Shown in pieces: positions 1 to 11,735 of a DNA stretch of 64,000 nt. Origin of the DNA: Verticillium longisporum (taxonomy: Eukaryota > Ascomycota > Sordariomycetes > Glomerellales > Plectosphaerellaceae); the NCBI GenBank assembly GCA_019188255.1, contig JAETXT010000002.1, forward strand, positions 1,984,001-2,048,000. The letters are read 5' to 3'. Positions within the stretch are counted from its first letter, which is position 1. Each line of letters opens with the position of its first letter. Under the pieces are notes generated by a model. It worked only from the letters and a program-made list of their open reading frames with translations. It was not told the origin of the DNA and did no database searches. The position numbers and the translations under genes are program-made.

Positions 1-5
1 AAATC

Positions 6-1370
6 ATGAGCATCGAGGACCCCGATCGCTCATGTTCGCCGAGTACTCCAATAACTCGACCTGCGCCTGAGGATACAGACGAGACACACACTGCTCGAAC
101 ACAGTCTCGCGAAGACCTGATGAAACCTTGCAACAGTCCGGGTATCTTTCATGACGAGGCAGCCCGCGCGTCTGCCGCTATCTTTACCGACTCCGCTGTA
201 CTAAACATCGAAGGCTTCCAAACCCAAGACGCTCGCAAGACAAACCCTATATCTAAGGCTGATCGGTACAACGAACTCATTGCCAAGTTGAGCAAGGCTT
301 CCAAGGAGAAAAAGATGCAGGAGATGATCGGTATGCGAACGATTGAGAGTGACTGCCACAAAGCTCGTAGGTCATCTCACTGGCAACGGGACCAGTCAGA
401 CGACTCAGGCGTTGGCATCAGACCTATCGGCAAGGCACACCAATTGTCCACCAATCTTGATCCTACCGCAAAAGAATTCATCGTCAACGCTGCACCTAGT
501 AATTCTACCACCCATGCCGTCAACAAGTCACCGAACGATAGGATCAGTCCTCGGGGCAGAATTGCTGCCAAAGAGAGGGCTTTCATCGACGCTATCAGCT
601 GTCTGGCTGAGTACGCCAAGGAGTGCAAGAGCCTACAGGAAACGGTTCAAAACAACATTCAGCAACATGATGGTCCTGAGTTTGCCACGCAAGAGAGCTC
701 AGTTCCGATGCCGGTTGTACCACCGGTCCCCAGCGTACTTCCATTTGCCCCTCTCGCCGGCTATCCTAACACGCCTTGCACACCTGCTCCCAACCCAAGC
801 TTGCCTCCGATCGCGGGGCCTCAAGGCGTCATGATGCCTCCTCCGCCTGGGTTCGCGGGCCCTTCCTTTGGCTTTTCTGACAACCCATTCCCAATGCTGC
901 CACCTTTCGGCCCCGCAGACACCCCCTTCCATATGATGCCTGGATTGATACCTTTACCGACTCACATGGGACCCATCATGCATAAACCGCCCCCTTCTGG
1001 CTATCACGGCCCTTTACCCATGCCTCCTCCTGCTTACGGCTAGGGTCCTGGATTTGGCTTGGGACCTTTCGGGCCCGGTTTCAACTTTGACAATCTATTG
1101 CCCCCTCCTCCGCAGCATTTACAGTGGCCGACTCCTGGACCCCCTTTGCCCGCACAGTTCGCGCGACCAGTGGCGAAACCCAAAGACTCAAATACCCGGA
1201 GTCAGATGGAGTACGAAGCGCACATTGAATGGCGCAAAGCCAATGAGCCTGGGTATGCATTGAAGTGCAAGGAGAGACAACACCGTCGTGCCATCCGCAA
1301 CAGTCAAGGCAAGTCAGGATGCGCCATCCCCATCATCGCGCCCGTCGTCGAGACCAAGACGCAAGGCTGA
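6..1370 (+). CDS. Unknown Pro-rich protein with an in-frame TAG
   Basis: I do not recognise this protein. From the ATG at 6 the frame runs 345 codons to a TAG at 1041-1043, then continues in the same frame, with no base shift, to a TGA at 1368-1370 (454 residues if the TAG is ignored). Residues 1-220 are polar and charged, with a Lys-rich stretch near 85-105. Residues 230-345 are rich in Pro, Gly, Met and Phe. Sequence after the TAG keeps this Pro/Gly/Phe composition and then becomes charged, so the two parts look like one gene. TAG differs from CAG (Gln) by one C-to-T change. The frame is open to the left edge, so the true start may lie outside the window. Alternatives are a nonsense mutation, readthrough, or a small unrecognised intron ending at CTAG. 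Confidence 0.55.
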
Positions 1371-1659
1371 CAAACGGCGGAGCTCGGATGTCATGACGAG
1401 GAACGAGCTATTCATATGGCAAAAGTAATGAAGAGAAACATTGATTTGGATCGGCCGGTTTGCCGGGAGTATGGTGCCATCACCGGGCCATTGTTAATTG
1501 CTTTTCAGAAATAGATGATTAGATACCCGGGTCACTCGAGTTGGCATGGTTTGATTGTGTTTTCTTATGCTCCTTCTTCAAAGTTTTTCAATGAATGCTA
1601 TGCTAGGATGCCTGTGCCTGCAACCCAGGCAGATTCACGAAGAACCCATTTCTAGGTAC
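1371..1659. other. Intergenic, 3' flanks of two convergent genes
   Basis: This spacer of about 290 bp lies between the end of the Pro-rich gene and the stop of the pectate lyase gene. I see no gene or repeat in it. Confidence 0.6.
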
Positions 1660-2672
1660 TTAGCTCCAGTCATCGCCATTGATTTTGCAGAAAGGCTCGA
1701 GTTCGCCCTCGCCAACCTCTCCAGCCTCGCAGGGCTTGACACATCCGTTGTAGCGGGTGCAGACGACGCCAACCTTGGCCAGGCAGTAGTTTGACAGCTC
1801 GGCGGTGTCTCCATAGTTTTGGTTGACGCCCACTGAGAGTTCGATCCAGGTTAGTCGATAGTCATTTCGTCATTGTTTTCACACTTTGCGGGCATTGTGC
1901 CTCGAGACTTGGGGTTGTCACTCACCAACTGTGCCCTGGATGCCAACAAAGTTGGTAATGTTGACGTGGCGCTGGAACTGCTGGCTGCAGTTACCGCAGG
2001 AGCGGTAGAACTTGCCGTACTTGTTGGCGTAGAAGCCGTCAATGTGAAGCCAGCCCTCGCCTGAAAGTTGTGGTCATCGTTAGCACCCCCATATTCACGG
2101 GCTCCGGGGTTGCAAGGGGGGAAAAGAGATGGGGAAATCGACTGACCGTTGTGCTGGAAGACCTTGTCGCTGGCCTCGCGGGCGCCACCGCCGCGGACGT
2201 AGCGCGGGCCGGCGCCCTTGAAGGTGGCGGCGTCCTCGCAGACGTCGTCCCACCAGACGTTCTCAATGGTGCAAGGCCCGCGGCAGTGGACGCCCTCGGC
2301 CTGGGCGGGGCCGATGATGGCGTTGCGCAGCGTGGCGCCGGGCTCGAGGATGAAGACGGCGGCGGCCTCGTCCTGCTCCTTCTGGCCGTTGCAGTCGCCG
2401 GGGCTGCCCTTGCGGTCGAAGAGGGCCATGCGGCCATCGAAGACGGCGCCGGCCGGGATGACCGATGCTGTCGGGTACGAGGTGCTGCCCGTCGGCGTCG
2501 GCCAGACTGTGTTGACAGCCGGGTGAGGGCACGAAACGCCGCCGGAGGCCTGCCACTTGATGGTGCTGGTCGTGACGCGGGTTGTGCGCGTCGTGCTCGT
2601 CGTGCGGGTCGTCTGGCCTGCAGCCGAGGACGCCAGGAGCAGCAGAGTGCTGAGGAGGGAGAGCTGGGTCAT
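1660..2672 (-). CDS. Secreted pectate lyase, family PL3
   Basis: Extracellular enzyme that cleaves polygalacturonate by beta-elimination with Ca2+. The model has three exons: 2672-2147, 2060-1926 and 1832-1660. Introns are 2061-2146 (GTCAGT...CAG) and 1833-1925 (GTGAGT...CAG), giving 277 residues. A hydrophobic signal peptide (about residues 1-19) is followed by a Thr/Arg-rich linker (about 20-40), probably O-glycosylated. The catalytic beta-helix carries the PL3 hallmarks EGVHCRGPCTIENVWWDDVC, EDAATFKG, and DKVFQHNG just before intron 1. After it come YGKFYRSCGNC and a Cys-rich C-terminus (NYCLAKVGVVC, CVKPCEAG, FCKING). Length fits the family. The organism therefore meets plant pectin, as saprotroph, endophyte or pathogen; the sequence alone does not say which. 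Confidence 0.95.
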
Positions 2673-3452
2673 TTTTCTTCCGTCGTGGTCTTCGCCGTGG
2701 TGTTGCCTCTTGGTGTGTCTCTGTGTGTTGATATGTTGATGGTTGCCATCCGGGGCGGGCTCTTGGCGACACAGAGAGCTCTCATTATATCGGCATGCCT
2801 CTTCTCAACTCTGACGCCCGGTCAGTATCCTGTTCTCTGCTCGAAAGGCTGCTTGGCACTCCTAGTCGTGGCACATAATTCTTCCGGCGGAGGAGTATAC
2901 TGTTTGGCGATGCAGCTGCAACATCACCGCTTCGGCAGGTCAGGGTCCCGCGCAGAGCAGCGATCCTACTGCTTCCAACGCGGAGAGCCTGGATCCGGCA
3001 AGGGCTTGTTGGCGGGATCACAACCTGGCCCAGGGCGGCATTGTGCAGGGAGGGCGGGCGTACATGGGCGCGAACTTCCTATTCTAACGACAAGGCGTTG
3101 TTCCTCCACCAACCGGGTGATCCTTGGGTCGGGGGGCGGGCAGGATCGCCGGGCTTCGGTACATCTCTCCAAGGGCGTAGATCGATGCAGTTGACGGCAC
3201 ATGGTGGCTGATGGGAACCCCGCAATCTTGATCGGAAAACAAGCTTCTCTTGATGCTTAAACAAGGATCGGAGATTGTTTGAGCCCGCCTGCCTTGGTGC
3301 GGGACCAGTGGCGGGAGGCCCCTCTTGAAGCATCGATGAGGAGCACCCTGCACCGGTCTCCCCGGTTGCAACGCCGGTGCAGTGAAGGGGACTGAGTGCT
3401 CGACTGTTGCCATCTTTATTGGCCCTCGTCCTGGTCCCAAAGCCTCAAGCGC
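2673..3452. other. Intergenic: pectate lyase promoter and amidohydrolase 3' flank
   Basis: This 780-bp stretch holds the promoter of the pectate lyase (reading left) and the downstream flank of the amidohydrolase. No credible gene is seen; the open frames here are low-complexity Gly/Arg products. Confidence 0.5.
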
Positions 3453-4514
3453 CTAAGCATCCTTGCTCAGCTCGATGCCGTAGGCTCGCAGCGCCGTACC
3501 GGCAAACAGCTCGGCCTGATCCTCGGGGTCCATGGTGGCCATGTAGCACATTCGCTCGACGAGCAGCTCCCACATGCGCCAGGAGGCGTCGCCGACGGCG
3601 CCGCCGTCGCGCACGGTGCAAACGGGCCAGTCGGAAGCGAACATGGTGCGGCGCGGCCCAAAGGTGGCGAGGACGATGCCGAGCCAGGCAAAGAGGGCCT
3701 CGAAGATGGCGTCGGGCGGCTGGGAGGACAGCGACGGGGCCATCTCGGCGAAGCCGCCCGAGAGCTTCATGTAGGTCTTGTCGCACTTGGAGAGGGAGTA
3801 CATGGCGTTGCGCCAGTGCTGGAAGGACGGGTCGGCTGTGTTGATGACGGTGAGGTCGGGCTTGCAGAGGTGATTGACGATGACGGTGACCTTTTCGTCG
3901 TCGGGGACGTCCTTGTGGGCGAGCTGGATCATGACGAGGGCGTCCTCGAGCTGCTGCTTGCCGCGGCGGTGCTGGTCGACGCCGAGGTCAAAGGTGAGGC
4001 CGCGGCGGCCGAGCAGCTGGAGCGAGCGCACAAAGTCGTACTCGATGCCCGTGCCGTGGGGCTTGTCTTGGAGGAGGTAGCGCACGCCGCGGATCTTGGG
4101 CCAGGCGACGGGGCCGGCGACTTCCTGGACGCGGTCGAGGTAGCGGTCGAGGACTTCGGGACCGGAGGGCAGCGGGGCCCAGGGGACGATGCCCAGGCAG
4201 AGGGAGGCGTCGGCGGCCGAATGGCCCTCGCCCTCGCGCGGCGTGCCCTCGGCGATGCGGCGGAGCCAGGCGACCTCAGCGAGGGGGCCCTCCCAGCCAG
4301 ACCCGTCGGCGGCGCCGCTGGCGAGGTCGTGCTTGCGGTCGGTCTCGAGGAAGATGAAGCCCTTGAGGTTGGACGGGTTGCCCGTGGCGGCACGGTATTC
4401 GTCAACGGAGCGTTGTGCGGCAATGGGGTTCTCGGGGGTGGCCCAGGCGAGAGAGTCGACTTCTGAGGAGGGGTAGAGGTGGATGTGGGAGTCGATGATG
4501 GGGTAGTCGGCCAT
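3453..4514 (-). CDS. Amidohydrolase-2 / lactonase-like TIM-barrel hydrolase
   Basis: Single-exon gene of 353 residues. The metal-dependent TIM-barrel hydrolase signature is visible. It starts with DSHIHLYP (D8, H10, H12), then has FDLGVD near 175-180, VNHLCKPD (H215), and MFASDWPVC with the metal-binding Asp at 295. This is the COG3618 amidohydrolase-2 type, which includes fungal L-rhamnono-gamma-lactonases and other lactone hydrolases of sugar and aromatic-acid catabolism. No signal peptide is present, so it is probably cytosolic. The exact substrate cannot be read from the sequence. The start is the first ATG of the frame and directly precedes the first metal-binding motif. The start of the pectate lyase gene lies about 780 bp from this gene's stop on the same strand. 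Co-regulation in plant polysaccharide use is possible but unproven. Confidence 0.9.
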   Translation of the reverse strand: MADYPIIDSHIHLYPSSEVDSLAWATPENPIAAQRSVDEYRAATGNPSNLKGFIFLETDRKHDLASGAADGSGWEGPLAEVAWLRRIAEGTPREGEGHSAADASLCLGIVPWAPLPSGPEVLDRYLDRVQEVAGPVAWPKIRGVRYLLQDKPHGTGIEYDFVRSLQLLGRRGLTFDLGVDQHRRGKQQLEDALVMIQLAHKDVPDDEKVTVIVNHLCKPDLTVINTADPSFQHWRNAMYSLSKCDKTYMKLSGGFAEMAPSLSSQPPDAIFEALFAWLGIVLATFGPRRTMFASDWPVCTVRDGGAVGDASWRMWELLVERMCYMATMDPEDQAELFAGTALRAYGIELSKDA

Positions 4515-6216
4515 GATGACGGTTCGCAGTTGGCTTTTCGCGATTGTATTCAGGTGCTTCAGTCGTAGTAGCTTTTCGGGATGATGTCCCAGTATAGATT
4601 GGCAAGAGTCGAGGTCAGTGGGAGGCAGGTTGTGGTGATGTTGAACGCGTGGGAGTCTGAAACATCTTCAAATGGCGGGGTATTCCTATTCCTTCTTCCA
4701 ACTGAGCTGAGCTGCCTGTGTGCTCCTTCTTGCCCACCCCCGAACCCGACGGGACAGAGCAACTGGTCTCTGAAACTCGCAGCTACCCCGCCAAATTATT
4801 GGCCCAACCTACCCCGTCTGGTCTGTCCAGTTGGGGGGGAGGTGACGTTGGGGTTCCACAGCATCTGTTCTTGGTGCCACAAACCCCCTTGCTTTCTCCC
4901 GAAACCCGAGCACTTGAGGTTTGGCTGTGAAAGAGTACTCAATACCCAAGACGCTGAGAATACATCACGAAGCATAGCAAGAATATTCACAAGCAATTGA
5001 GAATCCTTCCGTGTGGGTCTCCTCACCCGGTGCATCCAGACAAGCAACACCGCCATGATCCTTGCATTACAACCCGGTCACCGCCTGCCTCTCCTCACAC
5101 ACATCTGTACCATTGCCAAGAGACCTTGCACGCCAGTACTACTGAGCAGAAGCCAACGGCAGAGACTTGTCATTTCACACTGTTTTGGTAAACCAAGACT
5201 CCTACTGGATGTCTCTCGGGTTCTGTTGAGCACCTCCTCAACGCCGTTCTATCTACCTACGCCCTGGCTCTGAAAACTGTCAGCTTCGTACAACGTCAAG
5301 ACCCCAACCGTCGAGCGAGTACAGCACCTGGCCTCCAATAACATGTCCAGATCTACCGTGCTCCACCAACTGAGATACCCGACGGCAAAATACCACCATA
5401 AGCATACCACTGTGAATTCACACTTACATCACCCATGGCACATTACATGCATAGATTCAAACGTCATCTATTGAGGGCGGCAACTTGTATCTTGACTTTT
5501 GCTTCGCCCGAGGGAGGAGCCGGCTTGCTCAGACTTTCCCACCGTCCAGTCGAGGCCAGCTACTTGTATCAAATTCCCACCCGCGACCAGAGGAGGGAGC
5601 AGCGCGCTTTCGCCCGAACATGCTCAAGCCTCCTCCCGTCGCATTTTCCACCCTGGAGTCACGGTTCCGCAGATCTCCCCCTTCCAATGGACCGACCATT
5701 GCTCGGCCTTGCTCAGGCTGGGCGGGGACCAGTCACCGGGAGACGGACCTGAGAAAAGCTCCACTGTCAGTCGGGTAACCAAACCGACGTTGATTATTGT
5801 TTTCGAAAAAATAACGACGTGATCGTCACGCGGCCGGCAGCCCCCTTTCGTCTTGTCGGAAACGACATGATCGACGGGAAACCACCGGCGACGCGGGGTC
5901 GCAGCATCGACCCACTTGTAGCGAGGGCGCCGGGACAACCGGCAAGCCCCGAGGACCAGCTCGGGGGCGGAACCGCTGCCGACGACACCTCTGTGGATGA
6001 CGTGGGCGGGCGAACATCGGGCCGCCCAGCGCGTCCCTTGTATCCTCTGTCGAGGTCAAGGCGCGTGGGGAGAGGGCGGCGTGCGTCGCCCGCAGCGAGT
6101 AAGGGAATGTACAGCCGGGGGAGGGGCTTTTTCTCTCATGTGTGTGTGTGTGTGCGTGATTGCGTGTGTGCTTCCGGCACCTCCGGCGTCCTCTGTCACA
6201 GTGTCTCGCGCATCGT
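4515..6216. other. Intergenic, amidohydrolase promoter and esdC 3' flank
   Basis: About 1.7 kb without a supported gene. It has short non-conserved open frames only and a TG microsatellite at 6140-6154, probably in the esdC 3' UTR. Confidence 0.5.
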
Positions 6217-7197
6217 TTAGCGGACGACGATGCCGTTGCGGCGAGAGCCGGAGGCGGAGACGGAGTGCTTCTTGTACGACGCGGGCTCGACCTCGTACTC
6301 GTCATCCTCGGAGATGGAGGAGGAGCAGTCGGAGCTCGAGTCGCCGTAGCCGCAGCGGTCGCCGCCACAGTCGATCTTGACGCGCTCGCCCTTGCGGGTG
6401 ATGCCGTAGCGCTCGCAGGTGCAGGAGCTGACGTCGGAGCCGGGTGTCGAGTAGCCAGACAGGGACGACGAGGGGCTGGAGCTGTCGGAGCGGTAGGACA
6501 GGGACGAACCGGTGGAGGAGACGGGCGAGTTGCTGAAGTCGGTGACCATGTCGTCCTCGTCAAAGCCGGCGGCGCCGAAGCGGGCGGTCAGCTCCTCAAT
6601 GGTCTCGTCGTCGCAGTAGTCGGCGTCCAGGATGTGACGGGTGGCGTGGGGCGACATGGGCTTGGGAGCCTTGATCTGCGAGGTCGACAGGGGGCGGCCC
6701 TTGGGGATGTCGACGGACAGGCCCGAGGCGCGGTGGTGCGAGGAGCGGTGCTCGCGGGACCTCTCCTTGTCCTTGCTGGAGGAGGACGAAGAGCTGTGGC
6801 GAGACGAAGAGGAGGAGCTCTTGTGGGAGGAGGAGTGCGATGACCTGGACGAAGACTTGGACGAAGACGAAGAAGACTTGTGGGAGCGGGACGAACCGTC
6901 GGTGGGGACGTCGAGGATGTTCAGGGCGCGGCCAGTGGTGGGCTCAACGGTGGACGTGACGCTGGGGTTGTGGGCGACGTGGTAGCCGTCAATGATGTAG
7001 TAGTACCAGTAGCGTTGACCGGGCTCGAGCGTGGAGCCCTGGAACTTGAAGGTGCCCTTCCAGGAACCGGACTTGGAGGACGTCTTGTCCTTGGAGAGGG
7101 GAAGCTGGCCGACGTAGTTGTCCCAAGAGCCGAGAAGGTGGACGGTCTTGACGCCTGAAGAGACGCGGAGAGAGAAAGAGAGTTGAATGGCAGACAT
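6217..7197 (-). CDS. esdC: EsdC-like glycogen-binding-domain protein
   Basis: Single-exon gene, 326 residues. Residues 1-95 form an AMPK-type glycogen-binding domain (CBM48 family). Visible landmarks are VHLLGSWDNYVGQLPL, GSWKGTFKFQG and YWYYYIIDGYHVAHNPS. A very Ser-rich stretch follows (about 102-155: runs of Ser with Lys, Arg and His), then a motif-like region SPHATRHILDADYCDDETIEEL (about 185-205) and a Cys/Ser-rich tail ending GIVVR. This order matches EsdC of Aspergillus nidulans, a protein needed for early sexual development. The biochemical role is unknown; carbohydrate sensing is an inference from the domain. No catalytic residues or signal peptide are seen. The gene is divergent from the unknown gene at 8729 and lies 5 kb from wetA. 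Confidence 0.86.
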   Translation of the reverse strand: MSAIQLSFSLRVSSGVKTVHLLGSWDNYVGQLPLSKDKTSSKSGSWKGTFKFQGSTLEPGQRYWYYYIIDGYHVAHNPSVTSTVEPTTGRALNILDVPTDGSSRSHKSSSSSSKSSSRSSHSSSHKSSSSSSRHSSSSSSSKDKERSREHRSSHHRASGLSVDIPKGRPLSTSQIKAPKPMSPHATRHILDADYCDDETIEELTARFGAAGFDEDDMVTDFSNSPVSSTGSSLSYRSDSSSPSSSLSGYSTPGSDVSSCTCERYGITRKGERVKIDCGGDRCGYGDSSSDCSSSISEDDEYEVEPASYKKHSVSASGSRRNGIVVR

Positions 7198-8728
7198 TTT
7201 CGCTGGTGATTTGACTATGTCGAAACTGTGGGATGGGTGTATTTTCTGGTGTTGAAGATGTGTCGAGCAAGAAACTCCAGGTTTCGTTGATTAGTTGTTT
7301 GGGGGGTGGTGGTGATTAGACGATGCAGACAGAAATCATGGGGGCACAAAAAAAGGGTTGGTTTGAGTAACAAAATAAAGTCTCTCTTGACACCAGTTGA
7401 CCGGCAACTCTGCTTGATGGTTGTGAGTTGGTGGCAGGGAGCTCGAGTCTCCCGCGTTCCAGGGCACTGGGATCCCTAGCACAGCGTTCGGCCCCCCCCC
7501 CTGCGAGCTCGCCGCGACGATCCCATCTCTTCAGGAGGATACCTACCGAGCCAGGGTGGGCACCTACCTGCCTACTGTGCAGCAGATACGTTGCAGCGCC
7601 CGCACGGGACGAACGGTCTAGATACAGTGCAGAAGTGCTCACAGCGGTTCCGCGAATGGCGCTGCCGACCCAGCACCGCGGAACAAAAGGAATGTAGCAG
7701 ACTCCGTCGGTGCGGGACCTGCACATGTGCTTGCCTCGTTGGGTTTCCTCCCTTCTGCTGCCTCTCGCCTCCTCTACTTGGGTGCCCAAACACTAGGCGT
7801 ACACATACTCGCCTGTACCCCTTCTCACTCGGTCACCAAACCCTCCCAGCTGATCCTCTGAATCCAGAGCACGAGACGACTAGAGGCCTTCCAAGAACGT
7901 TCGCTTGGACCGTACCACCGCATCCATCGCTTCATGTCCGAGGTGCACTGCACTGCCCACTAAGCACCATAGCGCCAGCGCCGACCACGCCTTGTCCTTC
8001 GCACCTCGACCTGGGCTCTCCTCCGCCATTCCTCAACAGGCAACGCCGGCTTGGGGGCTTGCACGGTGCACTGCCAGCGGTCATTTCCTGGCCCTGCTTT
8101 GATTCGCCCCCGCAGGCAAGCCGCCGACGCACAATACGCACAAACGCAATCCTTCACCTTACCAGGTTAAGGCCACCGTCAGTCTTGGTTGGCAAGGTTG
8201 TGTTATGCTGCTTGCGCCCTCACTTTCCCCCTGCTGTCTGGCCATCTGGTCTCTGTGCCTGCCTGCCTGCCTCGCATTGTGCTCTTGTTCCGCAGACGCC
8301 GGCTGGCCTTGTTGGACCTTCATACTTCCGAGCTCTTGATACCTCGAGCACGCCGGACCACCGTCGTACTCAAAGCAACGGTCTATTTCAACACAAGCAT
8401 CCATCTCCCGCCAAGGCCTGAACCGCTAGACTACAAGTCGGCCACTGGCCGCCATCCCACACTACGAGCGACCCATCCACCAGCGAGCTGGGGCGCCCAC
8501 GGCGTCCCTTGGGCCACCACTAGTGCAGCACGTGTGGATGTCCTCATAATACCATTACTGACCCCCGTTCGGCTCGACTCCTTCAACAACTCGATCATCT
8601 GTCGTTGTTCACTTCGTCCACCGCCCGTTTGAACCTCTCTGGACCATGTCGCTGGACGCATCGCTCCATGAGCTCGGTTCTCCGTCCACTCTTCACCGCG
8701 GCCGGCGTTCACGCAGCCATCGCACGAC
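7198..8728. other. Divergent promoter region of esdC and the 8729 gene
   Basis: This 1.5-kb region holds the promoters and probable 5' UTRs of two divergent genes. Long open frames occur on both strands, but their translations look like random GC-rich sequence. No TATA box stands out. Confidence 0.5.
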
Positions 8729-9562
8729 ATGTCCAACCGCTCCACGTCGGGTTACAGCGGCACCGCCATTACACCCAACCCGCCACCCAGGCGCCTGGGA
8801 CCAAATCACGACGAGTTCCTATTGCCCCCGAAACGTCTGCCACTAGAGCACCCGCACCCCCAAACTGGCTTCAGTTGTACGCCAACCGCTCCAAATCTCA
8901 TGGCACCAGCGATATCCTCTTCAAGACCTTTGTCAGCATCAACGTCGTCACCCTCATGTCCTCAACCCGCACTGGCTCCTCGCCGTGACACCCGCGTCTC
9001 TCCTGTCAGCATTATTACTCCATCATTGGAAGTCGACGATGACGAAGCGTTTGATGAGGAATCGGAAGCCGAATTCGAGAACAAAATCGCATCTCGGGGG
9101 CAGAGACGACTCAAGCGACTACGTGATGCGCACTCCGACGGTGACGCCGCCAACACCAAAATTCCAAGACTTGCCGAGCCCACCAGCCCCCAGCATGATG
9201 ACGGCGAATCCTCGCAATCCGTTGTCGCCACGACACATCTCTCCCCGCGCGATTTGACAGTGAGACATGGATCTATTGAGCCTGCCGATCCCGCCACGTT
9301 GGCTGCGAGCGACACCCTCGAGGTAGACGAAGGATTTTGCGACGAGAACGGCGAGGAGTATGTGTGGCGAAACTCGTCGACCGAGTTGATACGACAATCG
9401 AGCACCAACGGGTATCGGCAATTGGGGCCGCTCCGCTACCGAGCGTCCGGCCAATATACTTCAAGGATCCAACCCGTCGTCAGGAGCAGACCAAGAATGC
9501 GTAAACGAAAGGACCTACCGACCTTACCGACCCTAGCTCCAGCAAACGAGGGTCCGAACTGA
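8729..9562 (+). CDS. Unknown protein with acidic and basic clusters
   Basis: Single open frame of 277 residues; I do not recognise the family. The N-terminal 95 residues are Pro/Ser-rich and probably disordered. An acidic cluster at 101-117 (EVDDDEAFDEESEAEFE) is followed by a basic RGQRRLKRLRD stretch at 123-133. A second basic patch (RPRMRKRK) lies near 253-260. The basic patches could be nuclear localisation signals, an inference only. Between them is EVDEGFCDENGEEYVWRN, which looks ordered and conserved-like. The ATG at 8729 was chosen as the frame's first ATG; a longer spliced 5' end cannot be excluded. The gene sits between esdC and wetA. Confidence 0.5.
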   Translation: MSNRSTSGYSGTAITPNPPPRRLGPNHDEFLLPPKRLPLEHPHPQTGFSCTPTAPNLMAPAISSSRPLSASTSSPSCPQPALAPRRDTRVSPVSIITPSLEVDDDEAFDEESEAEFENKIASRGQRRLKRLRDAHSDGDAANTKIPRLAEPTSPQHDDGESSQSVVATTHLSPRDLTVRHGSIEPADPATLAASDTLEVDEGFCDENGEEYVWRNSSTELIRQSSTNGYRQLGPLRYRASGQYTSRIQPVVRSRPRMRKRKDLPTLPTLAPANEGPN

Positions 9563-11735
9563 GCTTATGACATGCGGGAGAGGCCGATGCCTTGCAACGT
9601 ATGCAAGATGTGATGATCTCCCATGCAGTTGGTGATTACGGCGGCGGCATTACCCGGGGTTGGATTTGACATTTTCGCATCCGCTATAATCACAGTTATG
9701 GCGTACCACAATATCATGGCAACAGGACCATGATGTCTCAAGGCGTTTGGTGTGATTAGAGGGGCATAGGGTTGACCGACAGTCAAGGTGTTTGGTCTTC
9801 AACGCGCGATATGGCGCGCCATATTAGGACATGATTTTCCTTCGACTTTTTTTTTCGTCTCGATATTGGAAATGCCAAACTGGATAGCTTCTTCGTCCTT
9901 GGAAGCGCGATGCCCCGTCATGGTAGAGCATTTGATGAGATCATAGTAGGACCTCAGACGATAATTGACCAGCAGGGTACCAACCCCATTATCTATTTCT
10001 GGTCGAGCCAACTTGCTGGAACCTCCCACACTAGGGACAATGTTATGCCTTTGACATGGACAGCTCCAGAACGCCGCAGCAGAGACGGAACTCCGAAGCT
10101 AGCAGGGTAAGACGGTTCGCAATAGGTGGGGCGGCGCTGCTGCATTTTGTATTGCTAATTCTCTGGTCTTTTCGTCAGAGTTATCAGGTTTTCGATTTTT
10201 CGCAGGAGAGTTGGGGATGGCGTCAATCCTCCACCCAACCCCGGGGCAAGCGAAGTGCGCGGGCGGCCGTTTTGACGGGTTATTTTGATTTGGGTGGCTC
10301 ACCAGCCAGTCGGATCTTACGATGCAGCCATAGCGGCTGCAGCAAACTTGGTTTCAATAGCCAGCGCCGCCTTGTCAGCGCTAAGGAGAGCCGGCGTGAT
10401 CGAACAGGCCGACATGGACGGCGGCTGGCGACGGGAAGGCCAACCCATCCTATGTGAGGCCTCTGATAACACCCACATCCTTCCCTGACTGACGTGGCCT
10501 CTCGGCCGTTCCGTACGACTCTTCATGAGATAGATGGCGATACCGAGGCTCGCAGGGTTGGACACGACTCGCATTTTGAGGCCATGTCATGACATGTATG
10601 GTCTTTGATCGCGCACAGCACGGCATCCTTAGGCCGCCGCCGCCGCCGAATGCGCGGGGTGGTGCCGGAGATGCGTGCCATTGCTTCGGCCTCATCTGCC
10701 AGCCGGTGAAAGTTTAAGGATTGAGATCCAGCAATTTTGCAGCCCATCAGCAGGTCCTCTAGGCCGACATGGCTATGGATGACCATGGTGTGCGTCGGTC
10801 CGCCCGGCAACCGGCATTCGTTGGTGATTTGTACGTCGTGGTTGGATTCGGATGGGGTTCTCTCTGGAATCTAATCAGACCCTCCAACGGGAGGGAGTGT
10901 CTCAGGCGCATCTTGGTGCGCGGGCCAACCGCCGATCTCGACCGACGAATACATGTGTTCCTTGCAGACAGACGCATGCACAGCGGCAAGGGCGAAAGGT
11001 TGGCATGGCAGGACAGATGGTATTACTGGGCATGGGCGTTGTCAACCATCCATCGAAGCAGCTGAATGTGCGGTGTGGTTCACACGCATCTCACTGTGCG
11101 TGTGTGCGTCTCTCTCACTCTCTCACGCAAAGCCTCAAGCTATGTGACCATACCCCAAGTTGGCAGGGGCCAGAAAGGTCTTTTCGCTGTTGGCCCCAAA
11201 AAGCGTTGGGCCTGAGGCCGAGCTTTGAATCGTCACCGAGCGCAGCTCACTGCGCAAAGCCGCACGCAGGCTGTCTTGTCTGTCCAGGCACCGACAGAAC
11301 AGGGCAGCCTCTCCCTCGGTGTGATGCCCATGGTGATGGGCAACAAAGGGAGGTGCTGTGGCGCGCAATGCAGATTGGATGGGCATGGCAGCGCGATTTG
11401 AGGGCAAGCCAAGTCACCGCCATTCATCTGGACTCGACGAACCGTAGGTTCTTTGACCATTGATCTCTCTCTCATGTAGTCGCCGCGGGGTTAGGCTGCG
11501 GTGGATGGATCGGCCTTGCAGTCGCGGTGTTGTTGCCCTACCTCTGCGCCGGGGATGAGATGAGGGAGGGTGTTGGTTTGTCGACGGCCTTGTCGAAGGA
11601 TGAACGGATGGCCCCTTGTTCGCCTCCTTGACGAGCATCATCTCCTTTCGCTGGTGTATGCTGAGTACTCGCCGCCCAAACTGACCCCCATGCCAGAGGA
11701 CCAAGCCCTTGTGCCTTGTTCCTGACGGAAGCTCT
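9563..11735. other. Intergenic, upstream of wetA
   Basis: Together with the next 540 bases this makes a wetA upstream region of about 2.7 kb. No gene is supported in it. It may hold a long 5' UTR or distal regulatory sites. Confidence 0.5.

Noticed and set aside
3396..4466. A 356-codon frame antisense to the amidohydrolase gene
   Set aside because: Gly/Val/Asp-rich mirror of a codon-biased gene; the opposite strand has clear metal-binding motifs.
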